Positions 10,836 through 24,540 of a stretch of DNA of 64,000 nt are shown piece by piece. Position numbers and translations under genes: made by a program. The stretch spans positions 16,974,989 through 17,038,988 of the forward strand of contig NW_024881322.1 of the NCBI RefSeq assembly GCF_018691265.1, read 5' to 3'. The notes below the pieces were generated by a model that worked only from the letters and a program-made list of their open reading frames with translations, had not been told where the DNA came from and searched no databases. The first letter of the stretch is position 1; each line of letters starts with the position of its first letter. This DNA comes from Tyto alba. Lineage: Eukaryota > Chordata > Aves > Strigiformes > Tytonidae.

Positions 10836-11880
10836 TGGCGATCGGCTGCTCCCTGAGCATGTGAGCAAGACCTGCTCCTCGTCCCACAGGCTGGTCACGC
10901 CTCCCAGGTGAAGCCCCAGCCCTGTTCTCCCTCACCTCGGGGGCTTCCCAGGGTGGCAAAAGGCCCCGGCCTGATCGATTTTGGGGGCAGGAATCCTTCC
11001 CGTACCTGGCAGGGCACCAGTGGGTGCTCCAAAGCTCTGGGAGGCCTGGCAACATCTCTGCATCCCATTTCTTACGGCTGCTGCCCCTGGCTCCATGGGG
11101 GACGAGGATGGTGAGCTCTGCAGTGCTCCTCAGGAAGGCATTCCCTCGGTCTGGCCACGGCTGTACGGCTGAAAAGGCCCAAAAGCCTCGGGCACCTCCA
11201 GGGCTTGGTGTTTCTTCTCATCTCCTGAGGGGTCGCGTCTGTTCCCCAAAGGCTGAAGCAGATTTCCATCCATCCGATGAGCTTTGAAGCTGGCCCTGAT
11301 AAGAGCTGACCTTGCAGCAGAGACGCTGCAGCAGCCTCGTCCAGGCCCTGGTCTTCCTCCCTCAGCCCCCCCAGGTAATCCCACCTCCCCCCAAGGATCT
11401 CCTCTGGGATGTCTTCGGGCTGCCCCCGGGCCAGCTCTGGCAGGGACACGGGAGGACGCTCCCTTTTATCCTGCCCCGGGGCACTGTGACGGCTGCGTTG
11501 CCGGGTGCTGCCATTGTGACACGGGGGTGACGGGGCCCCCACGCGCAGCCCCCTCCCCCCCCCAGCCCCCTTGGGAGCGAGGCCTGTGCCCAGGAGGCCC
11601 CGGGGCCTGTCCCTGCCCTTGGTGGCCATGCTCTGGGCCCAGCTGCGGGGCGTCCCCGACGTGTCCTCTGCCGCTCGGCTCCAGGGACACACCCGGTGCT
11701 GTTCCTCTGCCCTCAGCCCCTGGCAGAAGCCAACCCCGCAGCCCAGAGACCAGCCCTGTGAGCCGTCCCCTTTCCGCGCCAGAGCTGACGGCCACGAGGC
11801 CCCGCAGCCAGGAGGACCAGGGACCTGATCTGGCTGGACACAGACCCGGGGAGGGTGAGGGGGGATGATTGTGGCAGCTG
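10836..11880. other. GC-rich unique DNA right of the arrays
   Basis: This block is rich in CCCC and GGGG runs and contains scattered CpG. It starts in the continuation of the last, divergent tandem unit (CTGGCGATCGGCTGCTCCC near 10835). Overlapping open frames occur in several phases on both strands, including a 288-codon - strand frame at 11072-11938. None shows a protein family I recognise, and overlapping long frames are expected at this composition. It may be a CpG-rich regulatory segment or a decayed gene piece; I cannot decide from sequence alone. Confidence 0.4.
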
Positions 11881-14800
11881 CAGCCTGGAGGAAAACCAAA
11901 GTGTAACCAGAGCCATAGTTCATGATGGACGGTGCCAACAGAGCACTGTGGAAATAATGCAGTCTTTGAAAAACAAGTGAGCAGAGATGACTCTGCTGTA
12001 GTGGAAAGGCTGGTCCTTTTCAGACCTAGAACATTTGTATCTGTGCCCAAAGCACAGCCAGGCAAGCAGTGACTATTTCAACCTGGGAAAACAGCCCATT
12101 GCTGCTATTGCTGTCACATCCCCTTTTCCCAACTGAAACCAAACTGCGTGGCTCCTCTGTTACAAACACCCCCACTCGCCATGGTTATATGGGCTACAGA
12201 CTGCGCTTCAGCCATGGGGTGAAACTTTCACAGCTCGTTAGTGACTTTTACCTTTCTGAGAGTTATTTGCCTACCACCCTTTGTGGGGATATGTTCAGTT
12301 CTTATCAAAAACCCTGAGAAGTCTTTTTTTTTCCCTTAGGATTTAGTATTTTGAGCCCTGGAAGTGTAAGGAAGGTACTATTGTGCATTGGTTCTAAAAT
12401 TCATCTGTCCTTTCAGACTCTGTAGATAAAGTCACTTATACTACAGACATTTATTTGGTTGTGGCAATGCTCAAGGTGGCAGAAAGGGTTTTGGTTCTCT
12501 CTGCATGAACTTGCAGAGATGTAGAGAGCTTGCAGGCTTTCCTCACTGCTCCTTACCAATGCACCAACAGGTGACATTTGCTGCTACCCTGCTTGCGGTG
12601 AGGTCTCCCTCTTGGAAAGAAGTCCTGAACGATTTTGTGTTCTTAACCATCTTTCAAATGGACTTTAGTAGCTCTTTTCCTCCTTTAGACTTCATCCTTG
12701 ATATATTTCTTGAAGATCTTTCAAGGTTTCTGTTCCATTCCATTCCGTTCTATAGCACACCATCAGAATTACAATACTCCAAAATTATATATTGTATTTA
12801 AGGTGCAATTACTTTCATTTAATCTGACCTGCAATTTACTAATGTATTTTGCAGACAATGTAATGTCAGTCTTAAAACAGCAATTACTGTGCATCTCTAA
12901 TTAAGTTGGTTTAGCTATTGTAAGAGTGACGTTAGAAATGTACCATTTTCCCCCTTCAGCTCTCTGCAATGTTTCTGCAAAGCGTTGTTTTAAGAAACTA
13001 TTTACTTTCATAAGCTATCACTTTAACCATGTGCCACTCTGTGCTTGTTAACTTCTCTAGCTTTTGGTAAGTATCAAAGTTTATTTCTGTATGTGTCCAG
13101 AATATTTGTTAACTGATTTATATTTTCATTGCCAAGATTTGTTCATTCTACTTATTTAAAAAGTCCATATGAAAATTCTAAAAATGAATCTTTGTTAGGC
13201 TTATTTTTAAAGTAAATCTATATAAATTACTCTCTAGCCCCCTTTATAATGTAACAAACAATTGCTTCCTGTATTTTCTTACTGAGATTCAGAAAGCTAC
13301 AGTCCTGACCTGCCAAATGTGAACATACAGTCTGAACTTAACGCTTAGACATACATTGAATTCTACTGTGTGTGTTCACTGAGAAACATCATATGCTTGG
13401 TTCTTCCCTATATATGGAATTTAGAATCATTAAGAGAACTCCATAGGCCCTCTGTTATCATGTTTAAACTGATCTCATGAAGTAGTTGCAAAGTATGGTA
13501 CCTGGCCAAGTCATACAACCATCAATGTTTGGCTGTTCCATTCTAAGTTGCTGAAAATAGTTTTGGTATTTGACCTTTGATATTTGGCATATAAGGCTTT
13601 GCAAGAACTGTTCACTATACAAGTACATCTCATGCAGGGAAGAGCTGGGCTTGTTCCAGATGCCTCTGTGCTACTCATGAAGAAGGAAAGAAACAAGCCT
13701 TCTAGGCTTTCTACTCTCCTCCTGCAGGCAGAAACTAGCTTTCAGTGGTGTAAATCCTTGTAGAGGGTTATCCTGTAGGTGCTGATTGTGAATCTCTCCC
13801 ATTTTAAGGAAGGAGAAACTTGCAGCGTCGAGCACAACTCAACAAAGAGTTGTACTAAGAATTCATCTCCACAATGCCAATGCCAAAGCTAGGGCATAAA
13901 TTTATCACTAGTTCTTGATGACTTTGGGGAACAGGGGAGGAAATTACAGAAACTTCTACTAATTTTTCAGGACTTGACCAATGTGTCATCTGCTTGAATT
14001 TTTTTTTTGTATTCTTTACATTATTTTCCTTCTCTGTTCCATATTAATAGCTAATCGATTTTTTCATGATGTGATGAAGAGATTGCTACTGTTGGATAAC
14101 ATTTCCTTTAAATGTGTTGTACTAATGCAGGTTTTCTAATTAATATTTTGTTAATTTCTCCTCATTACAAATTTTTGTTGTGCTTAACAGAAAAGATAAT
14201 AGTAAGTTTTCCATCAACAGAAACCCTTTTGTTAAGTGCCAAAGCTATTTGTTTGCCCACAGCTGGGATGTGTTATAGTTTAACCTTCAGAGGTACAAGG
14301 CCAGCAGTTTCCTATGGAGACCTGGAAGAGTTCATGTATATCACACACAGATTATGCCACATATACATGGAAATTAATTGTTCACTCAAATAAAAAAAAT
14401 CCTGATTGCTTCTTTTCCAGATGAATGGAAAAAGCAAGAAAACAAAATACTAAGCATAATTATTCTTCTGGCATTTCCAGAGTACACTAGCCCCTCAAAT
14501 CATCATGCAATTGGGACTGTAGAACTACAAGAAGGTGTTCGCAAGCCCGAACACTATATGGAATAGAAAAAAAAAAAAAAAAAGTCAGTCATGTTTTTGT
14601 CCCAGTCTGACCATCACATTCATGTTTAGAAACCTGAGAGCTGCATATCAAGCTTATTTTCATTCTGTTGGGTAGATTGTTCTCATCTTGACATAAAAAT
14701 GCTTTTGTTTATTTTCTGGCTTCTTTTTATTCCTTTTTCATTATTCTGGATTCTTTTTATTCCATTTGAAATCAAAGTAATACATTCTTTTTCTTTTATG

Positions 14801-17800
14801 TTGATTATTAGGGTGCTTTGTGATTTCATCAAATGTAAAATTTGGTGTTCTGGCTTCAACTTCATGTCAGCACATAGCTATTTTTTACATTACTACATAT
14901 GCAATTCATTAGAAAAGCCATCTGGCCCACCCTAAGCATGATGTGCCCAATTTGGAATGTGACAGAGTTCTGTTTAAAAGATAAAAGAATAGTGTGTGTA
15001 GCCCTCTTGGAATTCCATCAGCTGTAACTGCTGCTTAACATCTTCCTCTTCTTCCATTATTTTGTTCCTTCTGTAGCTGGGAAAAAATTATGATTTATGT
15101 TTGTACTTTAAAAAAACCCAAACCCTCTCATTCTTTTGATAATCAGTAGTATTGGGACTCAACTGCCTTCTGTGCTTTTGTTATCCCCTAACTTAAGTAA
15201 GAGAGATCTCTTTCCTTAGTGTAAACTCAAAGATTTTCCTTTTTTTGAGAGTTCAGGAACACTGCATGTTTTGTGGTCCCAAGCAGAGTTTTCTTCCTAG
15301 CTTCCTCCAACAATGCATTATTCTGTTTACAGACAATTGTATTTGAATGGAAAGAACTGCCTTGTGGTTAAGGAAAATCATGGCTCCCTTCAAGTCTCAT
15401 CCACTGAATGGTCTTGCATGCATATAATTTCTCCAAGGACAATAATTGATTACATTAGTAATTTTTTTTTTTTTTTTTTGAATCCACAACATCTGAATAT
15501 CCATGCTTCTGGTGGATAGCATTAGGAGGAGGATGGTGAGGAAGTGAATGGAAGAGAGTGAAAAAAATGTAGAAAAAAAAAATATGCTGGCCATCAGAGT
15601 TCTGTTTGTGACCTGCTGATGTTTTTCTCTTTTATTTTCTTCTTTTTAAAGTAGCACCTGCCTCTCTCCTGAGAAGAAAGTGAATCAGTGTGTTATTTGT
15701 TTTATTCTTTTGAAATAATGTGACAAGCATTAGTTTTCTCAGTAAGACTGATATTCAGCACTTGGTATTTCCAAAAGAGTCCATAATCCTTATTCCTGAG
15801 GGGCAGCTAATGTAGCCAATTTACAAATGATGGAAAAAACAGAAAGAGTAGTCACTGTTATTTTCACTTGTATCATTCTTACTCATACAAATTGAAGAGG
15901 AATATGCCTAGTCATTTTTGAAAACTAACTAGACTTCTTCTTTTGACTGTATATTTTTTAACCTGCTTACATCAGGAAGAGTTCATATGGATGATTTTCT
16001 CTTGTAAAAACTTCATGATACTAAGAAGGACAGCTGAGAATAGCTAACAGTCAACTTTGCAGTGTCCATGATGTAATACTGACTAGTATAGTACTTATTA
16101 TTCACGCAAGTACATCAGTAAGCTTATGTATTTTTTTAATGTTGTTTTCATCACATGCTAAAACAGGAGGCAACAGAAATGCAAAAGAAGAAATTGAAAC
16201 TCTGCAAGAAATGAGAAAGTACTCATAATTATTTTTTTTCCAAGGGTATTTATTGTCTTTGTTTAACTTCAAAGTAGCAAAAGAAAGAATGAGGCCTGAG
16301 AGTAACAGTTTGGGAAGGGTTCAGTCACTGTAGGAAACTGGGAATCTTTCTCTTCCCTCACTCATTCTTGTACCTGAAGGTTTCATTATATTATTTGAGC
16401 TGATGAAAATAGAGAAGACAAAACTGATTTTCAAGTAGGGTTTAAGATTTCAAATGTGATTTTAATGCTTTTTTATAGGGGGAATATAATTTTAAGTTAC
16501 TCAGTGTTTTACACAGCAGAGTGAGGCCATGGTCCTCTTGGCTCTCTAAACAAATGATGCAACAATGGTAGTGCAAAACACAATTTCTGTTTTTCTGCAG
16601 TTTTAGTGGTCATTTTCTGTAATTTATTTCAGACCATATAATTTCAGAAAATCCACTCATTCAAAGGCAAATTTCTTATGCTTACTAGGTATACCTAGAA
16701 TACAGTAAAATAAATAATGATAAATAGTAATCATGCTATTCCATCTCCAGCTGTAGAATTAACCTCATTACCCTGCTTGGACTGTTGGGTTTCCAGTATG
16801 ATAGAAACAAGACCTGTGTAAATATTCAGGACAGAGAGCTTTCTAAAAGGTAGTTGGCTAACTGTAAGTATTTAACTCACAGAAAATATTGCTTCATATG
16901 GACTAATTATAATACTAATTGTTAGAACTGCTTAGTGCTGAGTTCAGAGTTTCACAAGGGAGGGCAATAAGAATCTCAAATTATTTTATTGATGAAGAAG
17001 CTTGTATGGCAAGTGAAACAATTTCCCCTTATCTCAGAGCCAAAGACAGTAAACCACTATCTTACCCACCGGAAATTTGCAAAATATACATAAAAACTCT
17101 CAGTAGTGCTAGGGAGAGTTGAAGATTGTTATTGTATCAATGAACTTCTTGAATGCCTTTGAACTAATTCAGGCAGTCTACAGAAAACTGACTAGGGGCA
17201 CAGTTCTGGCTTTTCTCTTTCCTTCCTATTGCTACACTGTATTAGCAAGCAGTAATTACCCTAAGATATTCTTCTCTTGTTTTTAACGGTTACAGTTCTC
17301 CAGAGAACAGTGTATGCAACTCCATATCTATGTAATCATAACTGAGAGAAGGTATTAGTCCTTTCCATCTTGATTGGCATAGGTAAAGCCAGTGATATCT
17401 GTCATCAATTTGTGATTATCAATTTATGATCAGCTATGCCCTGAGCTACAGAGCACTTAGGAAACTGTTTTCCGTGCTTTGACTGTTTGTCTTTGTATTT
17501 TCCAAATGTCTTCATCCTTACAATTCTACTTGCTCAACTGTAAAATCTCTGATGGATATAATAATGCCAAGAATGGAAATGATCACAAAGAAAAAAAAAA
17601 AAAAAAGTAAAATTTAATGCTCGAACTATAACGGCCAATAGTTTGGTAAGGAGCCTTGACTTATCATTGAACACTTTTTGGGGTGCTCAACTAACAAAAG
17701 AGATTCTTACCAGGAAATAAATAATACTTGTGAATTACTCTGGATAATTATAAAGGTCTATTTGGCTCCAGACCAATCAGATAGATTCACTGTCTTGCGC

Positions 17801-20800
17801 AAGACAGAATTGTGTGCACTTAGAGTATTACTGTTCTTAACACTATATGGCTCCCATGCCACCTGGTGGACAATCTTTGCAATTTTATCATTTCCTTATA
17901 CTGTTCTTGGTAAGTAATTCATATGCTAGCTATGTTCTGGGAGAAATTTCTTTGACCTTCCTTTTTTTTTTCTGTATTATATGTATGAGTCCTTTGGTAC
18001 TTTAATAGCCATAGAAGAAAAGGTGCTACAATGGGTATAGAACATGTCAAACATCTTCATTCTGTAGTGCCATAATATTATGTATCTTCTTTGATGTATC
18101 AATGAGCTTCCTACATAAATGAAGTGGCTCTCTAAGCATTCTTACTAAGTGCCAATGCTTATCCTGACAGAACAACTCTCCCTGCTCCTCTGTGTTGAAG
18201 TAGTGACAAGGAATTGGAGAATTACATTTGAAGTTCTAAAACTTTCATTAGCAGCAGATTTTTATTGCCTTTCTTTCTCAGAAAACTTGTTAATAATGCA
18301 ATCTAAATTATAATTTTCCCTACTGAAATGGATTAATTTTAAATAATTTTTTTGTAAGAGGAAAATGAGCCATCTGTAATGGAGAGTCACATTCTCTACT
18401 TGTTGAGATTAGATACCAATACTCTTACTCACAGTCAGGACCATCTTCATGGACTAACTGAAGTCATCAGTGCTGCTTGAAGGTACTGTACATGGCTCAT
18501 AGGACTAGGTCACAAAATCTGTTACTGCCTGGATACTCTTAATGTAAAAAGAAGCAAATAAGATCCAGCACTCTGGACTATGAAGCAGTACATATTTCAG
18601 ATTTGTTGTTCATTGTTGTTTCATTCATACTATAACCAGTGTTCTGAGTGCCTTTCTGTACAAGTTTTCTGTCTCACAGTTTACTTCTGAAATAAGAAAA
18701 AACCCAAACCAAACCGAAACAAACTAGTATACGTTGTATGTGACTTCACGCTTGGGGTGCAGAAAAAGGGAAGAAATGGACAAAAGGAGAATTCACAACA
18801 TTCATTTCAAAATGTGGGCAAAGGGAAGTCTTAAAGGGGATACATAAAATTTTATGATTTCATTATGATAGAGTTTAACAATATATCTGTCCACTGGAAA
18901 GCAAACAGGCAAAAAGTATACATGCGTTTTATAAATCATACATGCCAAAAATAACAGTAATATTTGAGTGTTCTTTTACTTGTACAATTTGAGAGAAATT
19001 TCACTGAGAGCAGTTAAATTACACTAGGAATCAGAAGAATCAACATGTCACAAGAATTTACTAACATACAGTTTTATAACTATATTATTATTATTATTAA
19101 CGTCAATAAACACTTGTGTAAGTCAGGATGGCTAGAACAGAAGTGTGTTGTGAAAGACATAATTTTTCATTTTAGTGATTCAGTAAGCTAAATTTTGCTT
19201 TTGTCATGTAAAAGAGAACACTTTTAACATTTTTAATTTTAACAATTTTCTCAATAATTTTCTACAGTCAGAGGCTTGTTCATATACAGCATGTCATTAT
19301 CTGATGAGAATTTTCAGGCTATGGCAACAGATTTGCACTGTAAATGTTCACTTGTGTCTGAAGGATGCGCAGTTCCTTTCTGTCATATTTTTTTCCTTTT
19401 CATTTATTACTCAGTAAGTTTTGGTGAACAGTAAATTTAGGTGGAAATAGGTATTTATTTAACATTCGACAGAAGGAAAATTGTTGACATTCTTCACATT
19501 CCACATGTATTGCATATACAGGCTTTTGGGATGAGTCCAGTCCAACTTCTCAAATGCCTGAACTACTTCTGTTTCTGTCTGGTGAAACCTTTAGTCATGA
19601 ACAGCTGATGTACTAGAACACCTAGTCTATTAAAACCATTTCTGTTATGGGGTTTATCTGATTTAGTTTGGATTTTTTTGTACTCTGTTGAACCATAGCC
19701 AAAGAAATATCCTTTGGGGAACACAGAGTTGCTGGACATCAGTTTAAGCAGGCTTGAGATGGTTCTCAGGAATATGCTGTGGTAGAGCCAATCCTAAACT
19801 AACATGGATATCTAGTTCCCTACCAAAGACTGATTGGTCCTGGTAGGGCACACAGGCCTATGGCTAGATGTATTATACATTTTGTTTCCCATTACTGTTC
19901 ATAGTGATGAGAAATGGGCAAACTGGTGCATCTAATAGACATACAAAATATTACAGTATGTAGATAGTGTACCCTTCTTTAATATTACCATTTTTCTAGT
20001 GAGGGGAGACCATACTTTTTTTTAATTCAAGAATGAATACAAAAGAAAGTTGTGTGATTATTTCTATCCCTGTCATGAAAGGAAGCAAACCCCATTGGAC
20101 AGAGTTGTGCTACAGAGTGAATGGAATAATTAAGGCAGGTCATTTGGTGCCTTTCCTACTTGTGGTTACACAAAACATACACAATTAATATGAGTATATT
20201 AATGTATTAATAAAATGTATGTAATATAGTGGAAAGAGAGAAGAGGCGCATGAGTGGATTCTGCACTACACATGTACCAAGATCTGCATGCACTGTCAAC
20301 ACAAAAAACAATAATTCTGCAAGTGAAATAAAAGTTGTCATTTAGTGCATAAACAGTTTACATATATTTTCCCAAGTGACATTTGTAGAACAGGGTTGCA
20401 ATCCCTCATCCGTCATCTCTGTGTGATAGCATCGGGTAAAACCATTTTTGCCAAGAATAAGTCATAAAAATTTTGGTTTAGGTTTTCATGGAAAACATAG
20501 GTACTCAGAATTCAAGAAGCTTTTACTTGGAAGGTTCATGCTCTTGTACAGCTAGACAAGGTGCAGAAAAAAATTAAGTATCTTACAGAATACAAAGATC
20601 TATCATAGAGTTTACATAAACTTTTATATTCATATCAATTTTTCCAAGTATAAGTTGAATTTCTGTTGTCCATAGGCCTTAGCTGACATGTATATAAGGT
20701 GAATGTCACTGGTGATCCGTTGAAGCAGAGGAGTCATTTCTCCCTTGCTCCAAAGATTATGTCAGTTACGTGAATTAATAAATTCCTCAGGAGCACGAAA

Positions 20801-23800
20801 GCTAAATCTTGTGTGAACAGTTTTTTACTCTGACATTTGAAAAATACAAACTTTTGGCTTCCAAATAAATTAAAGTCCAATCCTACTGTTTTCATTATGC
20901 CTTAACTGATACAAGGCTTCCTTTGAAATTAATAATAGTTACAGAAATGTATGTTGGATACCCTGAAAAGGTGGACCGAAATGTTTGAGAATGAATATAT
21001 TTACTTTCTGAATAACTAAAGTTATGATGGTTCTGGAAGCATGTAAGTTTTTCTTAGTGCAGGTAAGAGTCAGATGCATGGAGCACATTTCTTAGTCAGT
21101 AATCAAGCTTTGTGCTAAGATATAACCGACCTAGTGAGAAATGTGTTTTCCAGATAAACTGGAAACCAGAGTTAGACAAACAGTTATCATCAAGTGTTTT
21201 CCCCCATACTATAATAAAATATGTCAGTTAGATATAAACAAGACAATATAAACCCTATGGGATCATGGACTCAGTCCAGCTCACCATGAAGCCAGTGAGG
21301 GATTTGATCATTGACAATAAAAGAAAGGCAAGGTAGGTTGTGAAAGGCAAACTGATCCAAATGCTCTCTCTATACAGCAAGCACTATCTCATAATAAGTG
21401 AGGAGCAATGATTTTGTTTGGGTACAACAGAAAATGTGAATCAAACACCTTTCCTATCTCTCAAACTAATTTGAAAATACCATGAGCAGTTTCTGCATGC
21501 ATATATAAGATTTTAATTATTGTTCCCCTCCTGCATAGGCTGGAGAGGAAGAAGTGATTGAGCATAGGTATCCTATCACCAGAAAGCAAAGGAAGGGATT
21601 ATTGTGAAATCATGGAAGGGAAAAAAAGCAAACTGTTCTGATCTTGGTACAGCAGGGAGGGGTGGACTTTAAGGCCTTGTTAGGAAAGCAGAATGATGTA
21701 TTTCTTGTTGTTCAGTAAACACTCAGAGCCAAAGATCCAGTATGTGCAGTTCTCTTATGTTTTACATTGAGAGTTGATGATAAAATAAATGGAAATGTTG
21801 GAAGACCCCTTGAGGAGAGAGAGACGTGTAGCCTGGCACATAGATTGGTATAGCACCACATTGGGGTTTCTGAAAGAAGATGGAAGGACAAAGGAATTTT
21901 TGTTTTGTTTCAATTTTGGAAGCAAAATAGAGATTACAATTAATTATGTCTCACAAACTTATAGAAGAGCACAGAAACCCCTTGAAAATATGTTTTTATT
22001 TAAAAAAACACATTTTTTTTAATTTGCTTTTTAAAAAAAAAAAAAAAATAGATAATTCACAAGGTGTAACTCTAATGAAAAATATGCTAGTATAGATGAG
22101 ATCTATGAATGCTTTTGTCCACCCAGTATTTACATTAATTTAAAGGGAATCCCTGTACTTTGATGGTTCTTAATTTGCTATCGTTGTTATTAATCAATAA
22201 GAAATTCCACACCTTCTATGATAAAAAAAGAGAAACAGCCAGACAGAAAAAACAGAAAAAAACCAGAAAAAAACGCAGCACAACTGCCTCCTCCCTTTAG
22301 TTTCTTGTATGAGCTGCAAAACTGTAGAGTGCCTACTATTTTTACACCTAATGCAGTATTGTCTGATGATCATATTCTTTTTTCCTATCTGTTATTTATT
22401 TTGTGAAGTTTTCTTTTTTTTGTGATTTTTTTTATTAATAACAACAACAATAATAATAATATATAATGTTATATTTATATATTTAATTATATATCTTTAT
22501 ATGAAAATATATATAATCATATAAATATTGATAGTATTAGTATTGTAATTTCTGGCTAACTACAAAAATTTAGGCTTGGTGTTATCTATAAAGTTTCAAA
22601 TCAGGATCATGCTTGCAAAGAAAAGGCACTTCACAATTCCCAATGTGATTCCACAATTCTGTATGTGGTTATTCTTACATCCTCAATATGAGCGAGCCAG
22701 CACAGTGTATGTGAGTAGACACGGGGGTGAAGCAGACTCTGTGGAGGGAACAGCAGAATCTCTATTCAAAGGCAGGCTTCATCTCGCCCATGTTTTGCTG
22801 TCTACCGCTGTGCCAGATACTCAAGGATCTTCTTGTGGTTAAAAGAGAGGAAAAAGGCATTTTAGTGGTGCTTGACTCATCTGATCATGTGCAAACTTCT
22901 AGTTTAGGGTAACATAAATCTTATTCTAGATGACATTGACAATCCTGACTAGCTCTCTGTCAACTGTAAAGGGAGACTAAAGTGACAAGTTCAAAGATAG
23001 ATGTCTATATTCAGATGAATCCTTCCTTAATTTGTGAGGGAGAAAGATGCCATCCTTTTTTTTCCTTCCAACTGTTTACTTCTTGTAATCCTATAGACTG
23101 CTGGCTGAGCAGCAGAGCGAACGTTACAGCAATCAAATCTTGAAATAAAACCAAGGTCAACTGAGCTGAACAGAAGACTAATGAACAAAAGATGCACTTT
23201 TTTCTAGGAAGAACAGATTTTTCAATCTGAGTTGGCAAAATATCCCTGTGAGTGTGTCTATAAATGTTATAGGTACTTCTGAAGCCACCTGCATCATCAG
23301 AGCTGCCAGTTTTGCAGATAGCTGGTTTGCAAGAAGTGTAACTGAGACATGCCCTGGAGCTGATGATGTCCTCTATGTCTGTACATGCCCAGGGGGTTAA
23401 TATTTTGCCAGACAGCCTCTAAGCTGACAGTCCACTAGATGATGGAGAAGCAGTCACGTGGATGGAGAGCACCTAGAAAACAAGTTATGCTGTATTTACA
23501 GCTTTTCAGAATGGTGCCGATATATCCTGCAACTCGTATATAAAGTGGTCTTCACTAGAGGTAGAAGTGGCAAGCAACTAAATTACTCGCTGCTGTAGTA
23601 GAGAATAGTCTTTCAGTCTTCTGCTTGCATCTAAAATTCTCCCACGTTGGCAGGCATGTCTGTGGGTAGAACAATAAGACTTTGCTTCATCATGAAGTTG
23701 GAAACACAGTGGGACTCAGTGCTTTTATCACAGCAGCACTTATAATTAGATTGCATTCCTTTTAGTTCTTAAGGAGATTGCATTCTTTTAGGTTCTCAAT

Positions 23801-24165
23801 GTTTACTAGAGAAATTCAAGGTCTTTTTAAAGTGAAAATAAAATACCCTGCTCTTCGTCTTTCTTTTGTAGAGTACAGCCATATAGACTTCAACACATTT
23901 CAAGGTTTTTGACTGGGATACTGAAGCTCTTTCACTGTTCAAAAGTGACAAGTGGTGCTGTTAAATACCTCTCTGCACTCAAATTGTTTCTACAAAATGC
24001 AGAAATTTCTACAAGATAGCACCGTATCAGTTCTGAATGATGCACCACAAAAATGTGTGTACTCCGTGAATTATGAACATTTCTACTACTAGTTCCATCA
24101 AGTTCACCTACAGCTCTACCATATTTCATTTATAGGTAGCAAAAGGCATTAGCTTGTTCGCTACT
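11881..24165. other. AT-rich intergenic DNA, no gene seen
   Basis: About 12.3 kb of AT-rich sequence with frequent stops in all frames and no recognised transposon or conserved exon. Homopolymers are the main visible structure: A17 at 14567-14583, T18 at 15462-15479, A16 at 17591-17606, A16 at 22033-22048, and an ATT run near 19084-19099. All open frames are short and unremarkable. Confidence 0.55.
22434..22535. repeat. AT-rich simple sequence
   Basis: An AAC/AAT trinucleotide tract passes into about 80 bases of almost pure A/T with repeated TATAT and ATATA words. It is a simple repeat with no sign of function. Confidence 0.75.
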
Positions 24166-24540
24166 GTCATCATAGCCTCATAGCAGCCTTCCAGCACCTA
24201 AAGAACGCCTGCAGGAAGGCTGGAGAGGGGCTTTTTACAAGATCGTGTAGTGATAGAACAAGGGTTAATGGGTTTAAGCTGAAAGAGGGTAGATTCAAAT
24301 CAGATCTAAGGCAGAAATCTTTCCCTGTGGGGGGGGTGAGGCGCTGGCCCAGGGTGCCCAGAGCAGCTGTGGCTGCCCCCTCCCTGGAAGGGTTCAAGGC
24401 CAGGTTGGACGGGGCTGGGAGCCCCCTGGGCTGGGGGAAGGGGGCCCTGCCCGGGGCAGGGGGGTGGGACTGGGGGGGGCTTTAAGGTCCCTTCCAACCC
24501 AAAACAGTCTGTGATTCCATGTTTCTATTCTATGATCGTA
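24166..24540 (+). mobile_element. CR1 LINE 3' fragment
   Basis: A 5'-truncated CR1 copy of about 375 bp. It starts in the end of ORF2 (ATAGCAGCCTTCCAGCACCT, then a stretch matching the C-terminal helix region). It passes through the GC-rich segment typical of the avian CR1 3' region (GAAGGGTTCAAGGCCAGGTT near 24390). It ends with GGTCCCTTCCAACCC followed by degenerate ATTCTATGATC at 24527-24537. The GC-rich part closely resembles the - strand copies at 44.1 kb and 55.95 kb. Confidence 0.92.

Noticed and set aside
11072..11938. 288-codon minus-strand frame in the GC-rich block
   Set aside because: Several overlapping long frames exist in this GC-rich DNA and none shows a recognisable domain. 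It is better explained by composition.
14390..14583. A17 run as the tail of a processed pseudogene
   Set aside because: No recognisable coding sequence or flanking direct repeats precede the tract.
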